From positions 398,621 to 462,620 of the forward strand of contig NZ_JBPKAO010000002.1 in assembly GCF_051216895.1 (NCBI RefSeq): a stretch of 64,000 nt of DNA. The letters are read 5' to 3'. Position 1 is the first letter of the stretch. Each line of letters starts with the position of its first letter. Positions 27,747 through 34,534 of this stretch are shown here, in pieces. The translations under genes and the position numbers were made by a program. This DNA is from Aquipuribacter sp051216895 (GTDB lineage Bacteria; Actinomycetota; Actinomycetes; Actinomycetales; JBBAYJ01). The notes under the pieces are model-generated. The model was not told where the DNA came from and ran no database searches. It saw only the letters and a list, made by a program, of their open reading frames with translations.

Positions 27747-28723
27747 GGGTGCGCTCCTCGGTGCTCGGTGGGGTCGGCGGGGTCGGCGGGCTCGGCGGGC
27801 TCGGCGGGCTCGGTGGGGTCGGTGGGGTCGGTGGGGTCGGTGGGGTCGGCGGGGTCGGCGGGGTGGGCGGGCTCGGCGGGTTCGACCGTGTCCTCGCGGC
27901 CGGGGCGTAGTCGGGCGCTGACGGCGATGTACAGGACGGCGGCGAGGACGACGGCGAGGGCGGTGAGCTGGTTGACCCGCAGCCCGAGCAGGAGGTTGGC
28001 CTCGTCGGTGCGCAGCAGCTCCAGCAGCGCGCGCCCGGTGCCGTACAGCGCGATGTACAGCGCGAACGCGCGGCCGTGCCCGAGCCGGAACCGGCGGTCG
28101 ACCCAGACCACCACCCCGGCCACGCCCAGGCTCCACAGCGACTCGTAGAGGAACGTCGGGTGGAAGGTCTCCGCGTCGCGGTAGGCCTGCGGTCGGTTCT
28201 CGGGGTCGATCCGCAGCCCCCACGGCAGGGTGGTCGGGGTGCCGAACAGCTCCTGGTTGGCGTAGTTCCCCCACCGGCCGATGGCCTGGCCGACCGCGAT
28301 GCCGGGGGCCAGGGCGTCGGCGAACGCGGGAAGGGGGATCCCTCGCTGTCGGCAGGCGAACCAGGCCCCGAGCGCCCCGCCGAGCAGACCGCCGAAGATG
28401 GCGAGCCCGCCCTCCCACACCCGGAGCGCCGCCCAGGGGTCGGCCCCGGCGCCGAAGTAGTCCTGCCAGCGGGAGAGCACGTGGTAGACCCGCGCGCCGA
28501 GGATGCCGGACGGGACCGCCCACAGCAGCACGTCGGCCACGGCGCCCGCACGGCCACCGCGGGCGGTCCAGCGCCGCTGCGCGACCCGGGCCCCGACGAC
28601 GACCCCCAGGATGATGAGCAGGGCGTAGGCCCGTACCGGCAGCACCCCCAGGTACCAGGTGCCCTGGTCGGGGCTGGGAATCCCGGGCCAGGCCTGCACG
28701 GCCAGCCGGTGCGCCGAGATCAC
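27743..28723 (-). CDS. lgt: Prolipoprotein diacylglyceryl transferase
   Basis: A 326-aa seven-helix membrane enzyme that attaches diacylglycerol to the lipobox Cys of prolipoproteins. The Lgt signature GRWGNYANQELFGTPT, the upstream RVYHVLSRW and the essential-His region FHPTFLYESLWSLG are present. The C-terminal ~45 residues are a repetitive Pro/Ala/Asp/Thr/Glu tail encoded by a 9-bp tandem repeat. The start is GTG, overlapping the preceding membrane gene by 4 bp. An lgt inside a thiol-redox operon is unusual and may be an extra copy specialised for this locus; the housekeeping copy would lie elsewhere (not visible). Confidence 0.93.
   Translation of the reverse strand: MISAHRLAVQAWPGIPSPDQGTWYLGVLPVRAYALLIILGVVVGARVAQRRWTARGGRAGAVADVLLWAVPSGILGARVYHVLSRWQDYFGAGADPWAALRVWEGGLAIFGGLLGGALGAWFACRQRGIPLPAFADALAPGIAVGQAIGRWGNYANQELFGTPTTLPWGLRIDPENRPQAYRDAETFHPTFLYESLWSLGVAGVVVWVDRRFRLGHGRAFALYIALYGTGRALLELLRTDEANLLLGLRVNQLTALAVVLAAVLYIAVSARLRPGREDTVEPAEPAHPADPADPTDPTDPTDPTEPAEPAEPADPADPTEHRGAHP
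27771..27880 (-). repeat. 9-bp tandem repeat in the lgt 3' end
   Basis: About twelve imperfect copies of GGTCGGCGG/GGTCGGTGG, in frame, encoding a PADP/PTDP/PAEP tail of Lgt. Copy number may vary between strains. Confidence 0.85.
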
Positions 28724-29226
28724 GCCGGCACCAGCGCGCAGGACCGCTCGCCGACGAGACGTCGGTTCAGCGCCCACGCCAGCACGGCGATCGCGACGAC
28801 CTGCAGCACGGGCTGGACCGGTTCGAACCAGCTCATCGCCCCCGCCGTGCCGAGCGCGAGCAGCACCAGCTTGTTGCACACCGGGCAGCCCACCGCGAAG
28901 AACGTCAGCGCCCCGCCGACCCAGCCGCCGCGCGAGGGCCCGGCCGGGGCCGTCCCGGCGGTCGTCGACCCGGCCTGCGCGCGGGGGTCGGCCACGTACG
29001 TGGCGGTGAGCAGCCCGGCGAGCACCGAGCTCAGCAGCAGGGCCGGCCACGTCCACACCGGGGGCGGGATCTCGCGCCAGAACCACCCGGTGTCGATGAG
29101 GTCGGTCGGGATGGCGATGACGAGCACGTACACCACCGCGGACGCCCCAGCCACGACCCACCGTCGCGCCGACCATCCGCGCAGTCCGCCGACCGCATCC
29201 ATCAGGGTGGGCCGCGGGGTGCTCAC
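28720..29226 (-). CDS. Membrane protein with a GCPVCNK motif, function unknown
   Basis: A 168-aa protein with four predicted helices. The striking feature is FFAVGCPVCNKLVLLALG, a CxxC at the start of the third helix followed by a conserved Asn-Lys. I have no named family for it, but proteins with this motif accompany DsbA/CcdA-type genes in actinobacteria (general impression, not a search result). A thiol-redox role in the membrane, comparable to DsbB or VKOR in position but not in sequence, is a reasonable inference. The GTG start overlaps the ArsR-rhodanese stop and its own stop overlaps lgt. Confidence 0.75.
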   Translation of the reverse strand: MSTPRPTLMDAVGGLRGWSARRWVVAGASAVVYVLVIAIPTDLIDTGWFWREIPPPVWTWPALLLSSVLAGLLTATYVADPRAQAGSTTAGTAPAGPSRGGWVGGALTFFAVGCPVCNKLVLLALGTAGAMSWFEPVQPVLQVVAIAVLAWALNRRLVGERSCALVPA

Positions 29227-29888
29227 GCGGTGACCTCGACCGGCAGGCCGTCGACGCGCCACTCGAGCATGCCGCCCTCGAGCCGCCTGGCCCGGCGACC
29301 CCTGTCGTGGAGCAGGCGGACCGCGTCGCTGGCCATGACGCAGTGCGAGCCCCGGCAGTAGGCCACCACGCCGTCCTCGGGCAACGTGTCCAGCGCGTCG
29401 GCCAGGTCACCGAAGGGGATCGACCGAGCGCCCCGGATGTGCCCGGCGTCGAACTCCTGCGCGGGGCGGACGTCCAGCACCACCACCTGGCCGGTCCGCA
29501 GCAGGTCGGCCAGGTCCCGACGCGACAGCTGCTCGACGTCGTCCACCGAGCCGGTGCCCAGGTAGGCCTGGAGCGCGCGGCCCACGTCGGCGGAACGGGT
29601 GCGGGCCACCAGGCCGAGCTGTGCGTACAACGCGGCCACGTCGTCACCGGCCAGCCCGTAGTGGATCTTCGTGCCGTCACGGCGGGTCGACACGACCGCG
29701 GCCGTCTTGAGGATCTGCAGGTGGGCCGAGGTCGTGCTCACCCCGAGCCCGGCCTCCCGGGCCAGCGACTCCACCGTCCGCTCTCCCTGGGCCAGCAGGT
29801 CCAGGATCTCCAGCCGCCGGGGGCTCGCGAGGGCCCGTCCCACCACGGCGAGGCGGTCGAAGAGCTCGCTGCGTTCTGCCTGTGTCAT
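29223..29888 (-). CDS. ArsR winged-helix/rhodanese fusion regulator
   Basis: A 221-aa fusion. Residues ~5-95 are an ArsR-type HTH (LASPRRLEILDLLAQGERTV, then STTSAHLQILKTAAVV). Residues ~120-221 are a rhodanese domain with an active-site loop AYCRGSHCVMA and a second Cys five residues on. Such fusions are thought to sense sulfane sulfur or persulfide through the rhodanese Cys. The ATG at 29888 is chosen because GGAGG lies 3-9 bases upstream; a TTG 12 bases earlier is unlikely. It heads the operon to ccdA and a perfect palindrome covers its ribosome-binding site. Confidence 0.9.
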   Translation of the reverse strand: MTQAERSELFDRLAVVGRALASPRRLEILDLLAQGERTVESLAREAGLGVSTTSAHLQILKTAAVVSTRRDGTKIHYGLAGDDVAALYAQLGLVARTRSADVGRALQAYLGTGSVDDVEQLSRRDLADLLRTGQVVVLDVRPAQEFDAGHIRGARSIPFGDLADALDTLPEDGVVAYCRGSHCVMASDAVRLLHDRGRRARRLEGGMLEWRVDGLPVEVTA

Positions 29889-29892
29889 CTGA

Positions 29893-29914
29893 TCCTCCAA
29901 AGATCTTTGGAGGA
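29893..29914 (-). promoter_or_regulatory. 22-bp perfect palindrome, operator of the thiol-redox operon
   Basis: The 20-bp core is CCTCCAAAGATCTTTGGAGG, and one more base pairs on each side. It includes the Shine-Dalgarno GGAGG of the ArsR-rhodanese gene, 5 bp from the ATG. Its symmetry and place suggest the regulator's own operator; in RNA the same sequence would also hide the ribosome-binding site. Confidence 0.8.
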
Positions 29915-30018
29915 GCGTAGGGCATGGGTCGCCGGGTGGGGCACGACGGGGGGCAGGATCCTTCAGGCGTGGAGGGTGGGTGCGCGAGCGGGCCGCTCGG
30001 CGGGGTCGGTCGCCGTCC

Positions 30019-31752
30019 TCACACGTGGTCGAGGGAGCCGGGTCGCTGGGCGAGGTCGTCCTCGGCGTGGGCCACCACCGGGGTCCCGCCCTGTCCGACC
30101 GTGAGGTCCGTGCGGTGGTGGCCGTGGTAGGTCATGGCCCCACCGGACAGGAACTTCGTACCCTCGAAGCCGTTCTGCCTCAGGACGCAGTAGGCGATGT
30201 AGCTGCGGAAGCCCGAGCGGCAGTAGGCGTACACCGGCTTGTCCCGGGGGATCTCCGCCAGTCGTCGGCGCAGCTCGGTGTGCGGCACGAGCATCGCGCC
30301 GGGGATGTGCCACGCGTCGTACTCCGCCTGCGTCCGGGTGTCGAGCAGCGTGACCTCGCTCAGCACCTCGGGGAACTCCTCGGGGTAGCAGAGGTCGATG
30401 TCTCCCCGCAGCAGGTTCGAGCCCAGGAACCCTGCCATGTTGACGGGGTCCTTGGCCGAGCCGTAGGGCGGGGCGTAGGACAGCTCGAGGTGCTCCAGGT
30501 CGTACACCGACATCCCGGCGCGCAGGGCGACCGCGAGCACGTCGATGCGCTTGTCGACGCCGTCCCATCCCAGCACCTGCCCACCCAGCAGCCTCCCGTC
30601 GCCGGGTGAGAACAGCACCTTGAGGTACAGCGGTGCCGTGCCGGGGTAGTAGGCCGCGTGGCCGTTCTGGTGGGTGTAGACCTTGCGGTACTCCGTCCCC
30701 GCCGCCAGCAGCTCCGACTCGGTCATGCCGGTGCCGCCGGCCGTCATGTCGAAGACCTTGACCACGGCGGTCGCCTGCGTCCCCCGGTACGCGCTGCTGC
30801 GGCCGGCGATGGTGTCCGCGGCGATGCGGCCCTGCCGGTTGGCGGGCCCGGCGAGCATCGAGAGCACGGGCTCCCCGGTGAGCAGGTGGGTGGTCTCCAC
30901 GGCGTCGCCGGCCGCGAGGACGTCCGGGTCCGAGGTGCGCATCTGCGGGTCCACCACGATCCCGCCGCGAGGGCCGATCGTCAGGCCGGCGTCCCGGGCC
31001 AGCGCCACGTTGGGGCGCGCCCCCACGGCCATGACCACGACGTCGGCCTCGATCGTCGTGCCGTCGGACAGGTCGAGCGCGAACCCGTCGTCCGCCGTCC
31101 GTCGGACGGCCTGGGCCGACGTGCCGAGCCGCAGCTCGACGTCGTGCTCACGCACGTGCAACTCGAGGATGCCGGTCATCTCGCGGTCGAGCCACGGCAT
31201 CAACCGGTCCGTGCGCTCCACGACGGTGGTCCGCAGACCCCGGGCCCGGAACGCCTCGGTGAGCTCGAGCCCGATGTAGCTGCCGCCGACCACGACGGCG
31301 CTGGAGGCGCCGGCGTCCAGGTCGGCGATGATGCGGTCCATGTCCGGGATGTTGCGCAGCACGCCCACCCGCGGGTCGTCCGCCCCCGGGATGGGCGGGC
31401 GGACCGGCTCGGCGCCGGGGCACAGCACCAGCGTGTCGTAGGACTCCAGGTAGGTCCGTCCCTGCTGCTCGTCGCGGACCTCGACCACCTTGGCGTGCCG
31501 GTCGATGCGGAGCACCTCCTGCCCGGTCCGCACGTCCAGGGCGAGGCTGTCGGCCAGGCTGCGCGGCGTCTGCAGCAGCAGGCTCTCGCGCAGGGGGATG
31601 TCGCCGCTGATGTGGTAGGGCAGGCCGCAGTTCGCGAACGAGACGTAGGGGTCCCGTTCCAGGACGACGATCTCGGCCGTCTCCACGAGGCGCCTCAGGC
31701 GTGCCGCGGTGGACGCACCCGCCGCGACCCCTCCGACGATCACCGTCTTCAT
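30019..31752 (-). CDS. CoA-disulfide reductase/rhodanese fusion (CoADR-RHD type)
   Basis: A 577-aa flavoenzyme. An FAD/NAD(P)H pyridine-nucleotide-disulfide-reductase part (~1-450) begins MKTVIVGGVAAGASTAARLRR and has the single redox Cys in VSFANCGLPYH (~43), as in CoA-disulfide reductases. VVGGSYIGLELTEAFRARGL binds NAD(P)H. Residues ~470-577 are a rhodanese domain with active Cys in AYCRSGFRSYIAYCVL. Such fusions reduce CoA persulfide or polysulfide in the cytoplasm. The 53-aa Cys-rich gene lies 64 bp upstream on the same strand, and a CsoR/CstR-like operator precedes both, which fits persulfide control. Confidence 0.92.
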   Translation of the reverse strand: MKTVIVGGVAAGASTAARLRRLVETAEIVVLERDPYVSFANCGLPYHISGDIPLRESLLLQTPRSLADSLALDVRTGQEVLRIDRHAKVVEVRDEQQGRTYLESYDTLVLCPGAEPVRPPIPGADDPRVGVLRNIPDMDRIIADLDAGASSAVVVGGSYIGLELTEAFRARGLRTTVVERTDRLMPWLDREMTGILELHVREHDVELRLGTSAQAVRRTADDGFALDLSDGTTIEADVVVMAVGARPNVALARDAGLTIGPRGGIVVDPQMRTSDPDVLAAGDAVETTHLLTGEPVLSMLAGPANRQGRIAADTIAGRSSAYRGTQATAVVKVFDMTAGGTGMTESELLAAGTEYRKVYTHQNGHAAYYPGTAPLYLKVLFSPGDGRLLGGQVLGWDGVDKRIDVLAVALRAGMSVYDLEHLELSYAPPYGSAKDPVNMAGFLGSNLLRGDIDLCYPEEFPEVLSEVTLLDTRTQAEYDAWHIPGAMLVPHTELRRRLAEIPRDKPVYAYCRSGFRSYIAYCVLRQNGFEGTKFLSGGAMTYHGHHRTDLTVGQGGTPVVAHAEDDLAQRPGSLDHV

Positions 31753-31816
31753 GGTCCGTCCCTCCGTCGTCGGGTCCCTGGGCCGGCGGGTGCCGGTGTC
31801 GACGTGGTGCGTCGGC

Positions 31817-31978
31817 TCAACGCCCCAGGAGCCGGGCGAAGAAGCCCGGGCTCGGGCTCTTCTCGTGGCCGGCGCACCGCTTGTCCCGCGGCACCCCGGC
31901 CAGCACCTGGTCCACGTGCTGGCCGCAGCCCGCCCAGGTGGTCTTGCCGCAGGTCCGGCAGGTGGCGGCTCGGCACAT
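31817..31978 (-). CDS. 53-aa Cys-rich protein (MCRAATCRTCGKTTW type)
   Basis: A 53-residue protein starting MCRAATCRTCGKTTWAGCGQ and ending SPGFFARLLGR. Cys positions 2, 7, 10, 18 and 35, plus two His, give a CxxC and a likely zinc or thiol site. AAGGAGA lies at a good distance before the ATG. I recall small actinobacterial proteins with the same TCRTCGKTTWAGCGQHVDQV block; their function is not established. It is the first gene after the CsoR/CstR-like operator, followed by the CoADR-rhodanese gene, so a role in persulfide or copper handling is likely (inference). Confidence 0.75.
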   Translation of the reverse strand: MCRAATCRTCGKTTWAGCGQHVDQVLAGVPRDKRCAGHEKSPSPGFFARLLGR

Positions 31979-32047
31979 GGGGGTCTCCTTCGATGGGTCG
32001 GACGGTCGACTCCTGGCGGGCGGTCGCTGTGGCCGTCACTGTGTCAG

Positions 32048-32063
32048 ATACCCCGTGGGGTAT
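32048..32063 (-). promoter_or_regulatory. CsoR/CstR-like operator
   Basis: ATACCCC-GT-GGGGTAT, 7-bp arms with a 2-base spacer. It has the TACCCC...GGGGTA form bound by CsoR-family regulators (copper-sensing CsoR, persulfide-sensing CstR). It lies 70 bp before the Cys-rich gene. No csoR/cstR gene is in the window. Confidence 0.7.
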
Positions 32064-32078
32064 ACAAGTCAGGCGACC

Positions 32079-32564
32079 TCAGGGTTGGTCGACCGCGTGC
32101 GGCCGGTGCTCGTCGTGCGGCCCGCCGTCCCGGTAGACGAGCACGGGGCAGGGGGCGTGGTGCACGCAGAACCCGGCGACCGACCCGAGGTGGAGCCCGG
32201 CCAGGTCGTGGCTGCCGTGATGTCCGTGGCTGCCGACGACGAGCAGAGCCGCGCCCCGCGCCGCGGCGGTCAGGGCACGCGCCGGCCGCTGGTTCACCAG
32301 TCGGAGGTGCACCCGCGCGTCCGGCTCGGGCCCGAGGGCGTCGGCGACGGAACGCTCGAGCACGTGCCGGGCGTCGCGCGCGTAGTCGGCCTCGGTGTAC
32401 GTCGGCACGACCATGATCGAGAGCGGGATGTCGTAACCCGTGACGACGTCCACGGTGGCATCGGTGAGCCGCGCCTGGTCCACGGCCCAGCGCAGGGCCC
32501 GGACGCTGAGCGGGGAACCATCCACCCCGACCACGATCCTCGGGTGCACTGCCGTCTGCTCCAT
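32079..32564 (-). CDS. Universal stress protein (UspA family)
   Basis: A 161-aa single-domain Usp. It has the N-terminal VVGVDGSPLSVRALRWAVDQA and the C-terminal ATP-binding motif VVGSHGHHGSHDLAGLHLGSVAG, matching G-x2-G-x9-G-S, so it should bind ATP. The ATG at 32564 fits the family start. Usp genes are prominent in the mycobacterial dormancy regulon, and a box with one mismatch (GGGCCCTTGGTCCC) lies 37 bp upstream. It converges on nothing nearby: the Cys-rich gene lies downstream on the same strand beyond the CsoR/CstR-like site. Confidence 0.92.
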   Translation of the reverse strand: MEQTAVHPRIVVGVDGSPLSVRALRWAVDQARLTDATVDVVTGYDIPLSIMVVPTYTEADYARDARHVLERSVADALGPEPDARVHLRLVNQRPARALTAAARGAALLVVGSHGHHGSHDLAGLHLGSVAGFCVHHAPCPVLVYRDGGPHDEHRPHAVDQP

Positions 32565-32600
32565 GCAGCCGAACGTATCGACGTCTCGGCGGCGGCGACC

Positions 32601-32614
32601 GGGCCCTTGGTCCC
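32601..32614 (-). promoter_or_regulatory. DosR-like box upstream of the universal stress protein
   Basis: GGGCCCTTGGTCCC, one change from GGGACCTNNGTCCC, ending 37 bp before the usp start on the minus strand. Confidence 0.5.
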
Positions 32615-32661
32615 ATGACCTCCGCACCACCGGAGGGACGTCAGCCGTGGTGCGCCTCGGC

Positions 32662-33096
32662 TCACGGCGTGCGAGCCGGCGCGTCCGTCCCCTCGGTCGC
32701 CTCGGTCGCCTCGGTCGCCTCGGTCGCCGACGCCACGAGAAGGTCGAGGCCGAGCGGGCCGCGGGCCAGGCGGGCGCGGACGTCGGCGTGGCGGAGCAGG
32801 AAGGCGCCCTCGTCGAGACCCTTGCGGCGAAGCCACGAGGTCACCTCCGTGCTGCACTTGCTGGCGTTGCACGGCCCGCACGCCGGCACCACGTTGTCCA
32901 GCGTGTACCGGCCCCCGCGGGAGATCGCCAGCACGCAGTCGCGCTGGAGGGCGCGGTCATCGGCACCGCAGTAGGCGCAGCCGCCCCACGCGGCGCTGAG
33001 CAGGCGCCACTCCTGGTCGGTCAGGTCGTTCTCGACCCGGCCCAGGCGACGCCGTCGTCGGCGAGCTGCCCGCGTGCGACGCACTCCGGTAGCCAT
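32662..33096 (-). CDS. HNH endonuclease-fold protein
   Basis: A 144-aa protein with a compact HNH/zinc-ribbon core: CAYCGADDRALQRDCV, then ISRGGRYTLDNVVPACGPCN and SK. The two CxxC pairs hold a structural zinc. The usual catalytic H (in DHxxP) reads CVLAISRGG, so the first His of HNH appears to be missing; nuclease activity is doubtful. The N-terminus is very basic (RAARRRRRR), fitting nucleic-acid binding. The C-terminus carries an ATEATEATEGTD tail encoded by a 9-bp repeat. The gene stands alone next to a decayed pyruvate-kinase fragment, suggesting a rearranged spot. Confidence 0.75.
   Translation of the reverse strand: MATGVRRTRAARRRRRRLGRVENDLTDQEWRLLSAAWGGCAYCGADDRALQRDCVLAISRGGRYTLDNVVPACGPCNASKCSTEVTSWLRRKGLDEGAFLLRHADVRARLARGPLGLDLLVASATEATEATEATEGTDAPARTP
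32691..32726 (-). repeat. Four exact 9-bp tandem repeats in the HNH gene
   Basis: CCTCGGTCG four times in a row, in frame, coding Ala-Thr-Glu repeats at the protein's C-terminus. Confidence 0.9.
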
Positions 33097-33127
33097 CACG
33101 ACAGGGTAGGTCTGAGCCGCTGCCACG

Positions 33128-33222
33128 CCGGGACGAGCCAGAGCGCGCCGTCGGACGACGTCGGTGCAGACCAGGATGTCGGCGAGGGTCGCGATGGCGA
33201 GAGCCACGTGGGGGATCAGGCG
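33128..33222 (-). pseudogene. Remnant of a pyruvate-kinase-like gene (C-terminal piece)
   Basis: The minus strand encodes LIPHVALAIATLADILVCTDVVRRR, closely matching GPHVTLAIATLADILARMGVVQRKS at the end of the pyruvate-kinase-like protein at 24082. The DNA also matches over about 40 bp, including CCAGGATGTCGGCGAGGGT in both. Nothing of the rest of the gene is recognisable upstream, so this is a decayed second copy. It may have arisen from duplication of the DosR-type operon. Confidence 0.8.
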
Positions 33223-33564
33223 AAGCCGGGCCCCTGGCGCGTGGTGGTGGACCGGACCTCGCGCGAGGCCGGTGCTCGACGGTCTTCCGGTCGAGCCACG
33301 AGACGGACGCGCTGACCGCCTCGGCGGGAAGGCCGTACGCGGTGATGTCGCCGGGTGCAGCGTCATCCGAAGGGGATGAACGGGGGAGCCTGGGTCGTGC
33401 CGGGCGGTCGCGGTGGCCGAGGACACCGTCGGCGTCCCCTTCACCGGGCCCGTTCATTCATGCCGGGTGATGCTCGTCGTGGGGAGTCGTCCTTTACTCC
33501 GGATGGCGGTGGACCCATGGGCCGGGTCGACCTGTGGGGGCCGCCCGGAGGACAGGAGAGCGCC
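33223..33564. other. Intergenic region with no clear gene
   Basis: About 340 bp beyond the pyruvate-kinase remnant. I see no credible gene or motif. Several open frames lack start context. It may include more decayed sequence from the lost gene and the promoter of the 33688 gene. Confidence 0.4.
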
Positions 33565-33657
33565 ATGACCACCGCGACCGGTGTGCCCCCGGCGTCAGCC
33601 ACGGTGACGACCGGTGCCCCCGGCGTGAACGCGCAGGTCGCAGGCGTGACGCTGTGA
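33565..33657 (+). CDS. Possible 30-aa peptide before a membrane protein gene
   Basis: ATG with AGGAGAG 6 bases upstream, 30 codons rich in Ala, Thr, Val and Pro, ending 30 bp before the next gene. The peptide could be a leader that affects translation of the 33688 gene. Nothing else supports it. Confidence 0.3.
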   Translation: MTTATGVPPASATVTTGAPGVNAQVAGVTL

Positions 33658-33687
33658 GGCGGCAGGAGCGTCGGAGGAGGACCCCGG

Positions 33688-34398
33688 ATGTCGGCCCCCG
33701 CACGAGAACCGTTGACCGGGGCGCGGCTCCGGACGCCCCGCGCCGCCGCGGTGGCGGGCATCGCCTTCTCGGTGCTCCTCGCCACCGCCTTGGTCCTCAT
33801 CGCGCTGGCCTCACCCGAGGACCCCGCCACGGTCGGCGCGTGGCTGACCGAGTCCCCCCGTCGGAACGTGATCCGGGTGGCGCTGGCGCTTGTGCCGTTC
33901 GCCGGCATCGCCTTCCTGTGGTTCATCGGCGTGGTCCGGGACCGGGTCGGGCAGCGGGAGGACCGGTTCTTCGCCTCGGTGTTCCTCGGCAGCGGCCTGC
34001 TGTTCGTCGCGATGCTGTTCACGGCCGCCGCGATCGCCGGTGCCCTGGTGACCGACGAGTCGCTGCGATCCGGCGTCGAGCCCGGCCCCACCGTCCTCGC
34101 GCTCGGTCGACGGGTCGTCGGCCTGCTGCTGCAGGACTACGCGATGCGGATGGCTGCGGTGTTCACCATGAGCACGTCCGTCATCGCGCTGCGGACACGG
34201 GTCGCCTCCCGGTGGGTCGGCCGGCTCGGGGTGGTGGTCGCGGTCGTGCTGCTGGTGAGCGTGGGCACGACGCCGTGGGTGGAGCTGCTCTTCCCGGCGT
34301 GGGTGTTCCTGCTGAGCCTCGACATCGTTCACCGCGAGCCGGCCAGGGCGGTCGGAGGGGGCCAGGGGTCCGCCCCGGACGGGGGAGCAGCCAGGTGA
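33688..34398 (+). CDS. Conserved-looking membrane protein, function unknown
   Basis: A 236-aa protein with about five to six helices: TM1 ~22-43, a loop, then IRVALALVPFAGIAFLWFIGVV, ASVFLGSGLLFVAMLFTAAAIAG, and a helical C-terminal half ending in a polar Gly-rich tail. The VRDRVGQREDRFF segment between TM2 and TM3 is the most distinctive polar feature. GGAGGAGG lies a few bases before the ATG. I do not recognise a characterised family. It precedes the Kef-type antiporter by 136 bp on the same strand, so the two may be coexpressed. Confidence 0.75.
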   Translation: MSAPAREPLTGARLRTPRAAAVAGIAFSVLLATALVLIALASPEDPATVGAWLTESPRRNVIRVALALVPFAGIAFLWFIGVVRDRVGQREDRFFASVFLGSGLLFVAMLFTAAAIAGALVTDESLRSGVEPGPTVLALGRRVVGLLLQDYAMRMAAVFTMSTSVIALRTRVASRWVGRLGVVVAVVLLVSVGTTPWVELLFPAWVFLLSLDIVHREPARAVGGGQGSAPDGGAAR

Positions 34399-34534
34399 CG
34401 GTGACGGGAGGCAGCGGTGGCTCCTGCGCCGTCGTGGGTTCGTCGTGGCGCTGCGGGTGCGGTGGTGTGGCACCTGGCAGGCCGGGCCACGGCGCACCGG
34501 GCGGACGTCGTCGCTCGAGCCCGGGGTCCCGTCG

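Noticed and set aside
27771..27880. Short tandem repeats considered as a CRISPR or VNTR outside genes
   Set aside because: The 9-bp unit is in frame inside lgt, without spacers, and encodes a Pro-rich tail.
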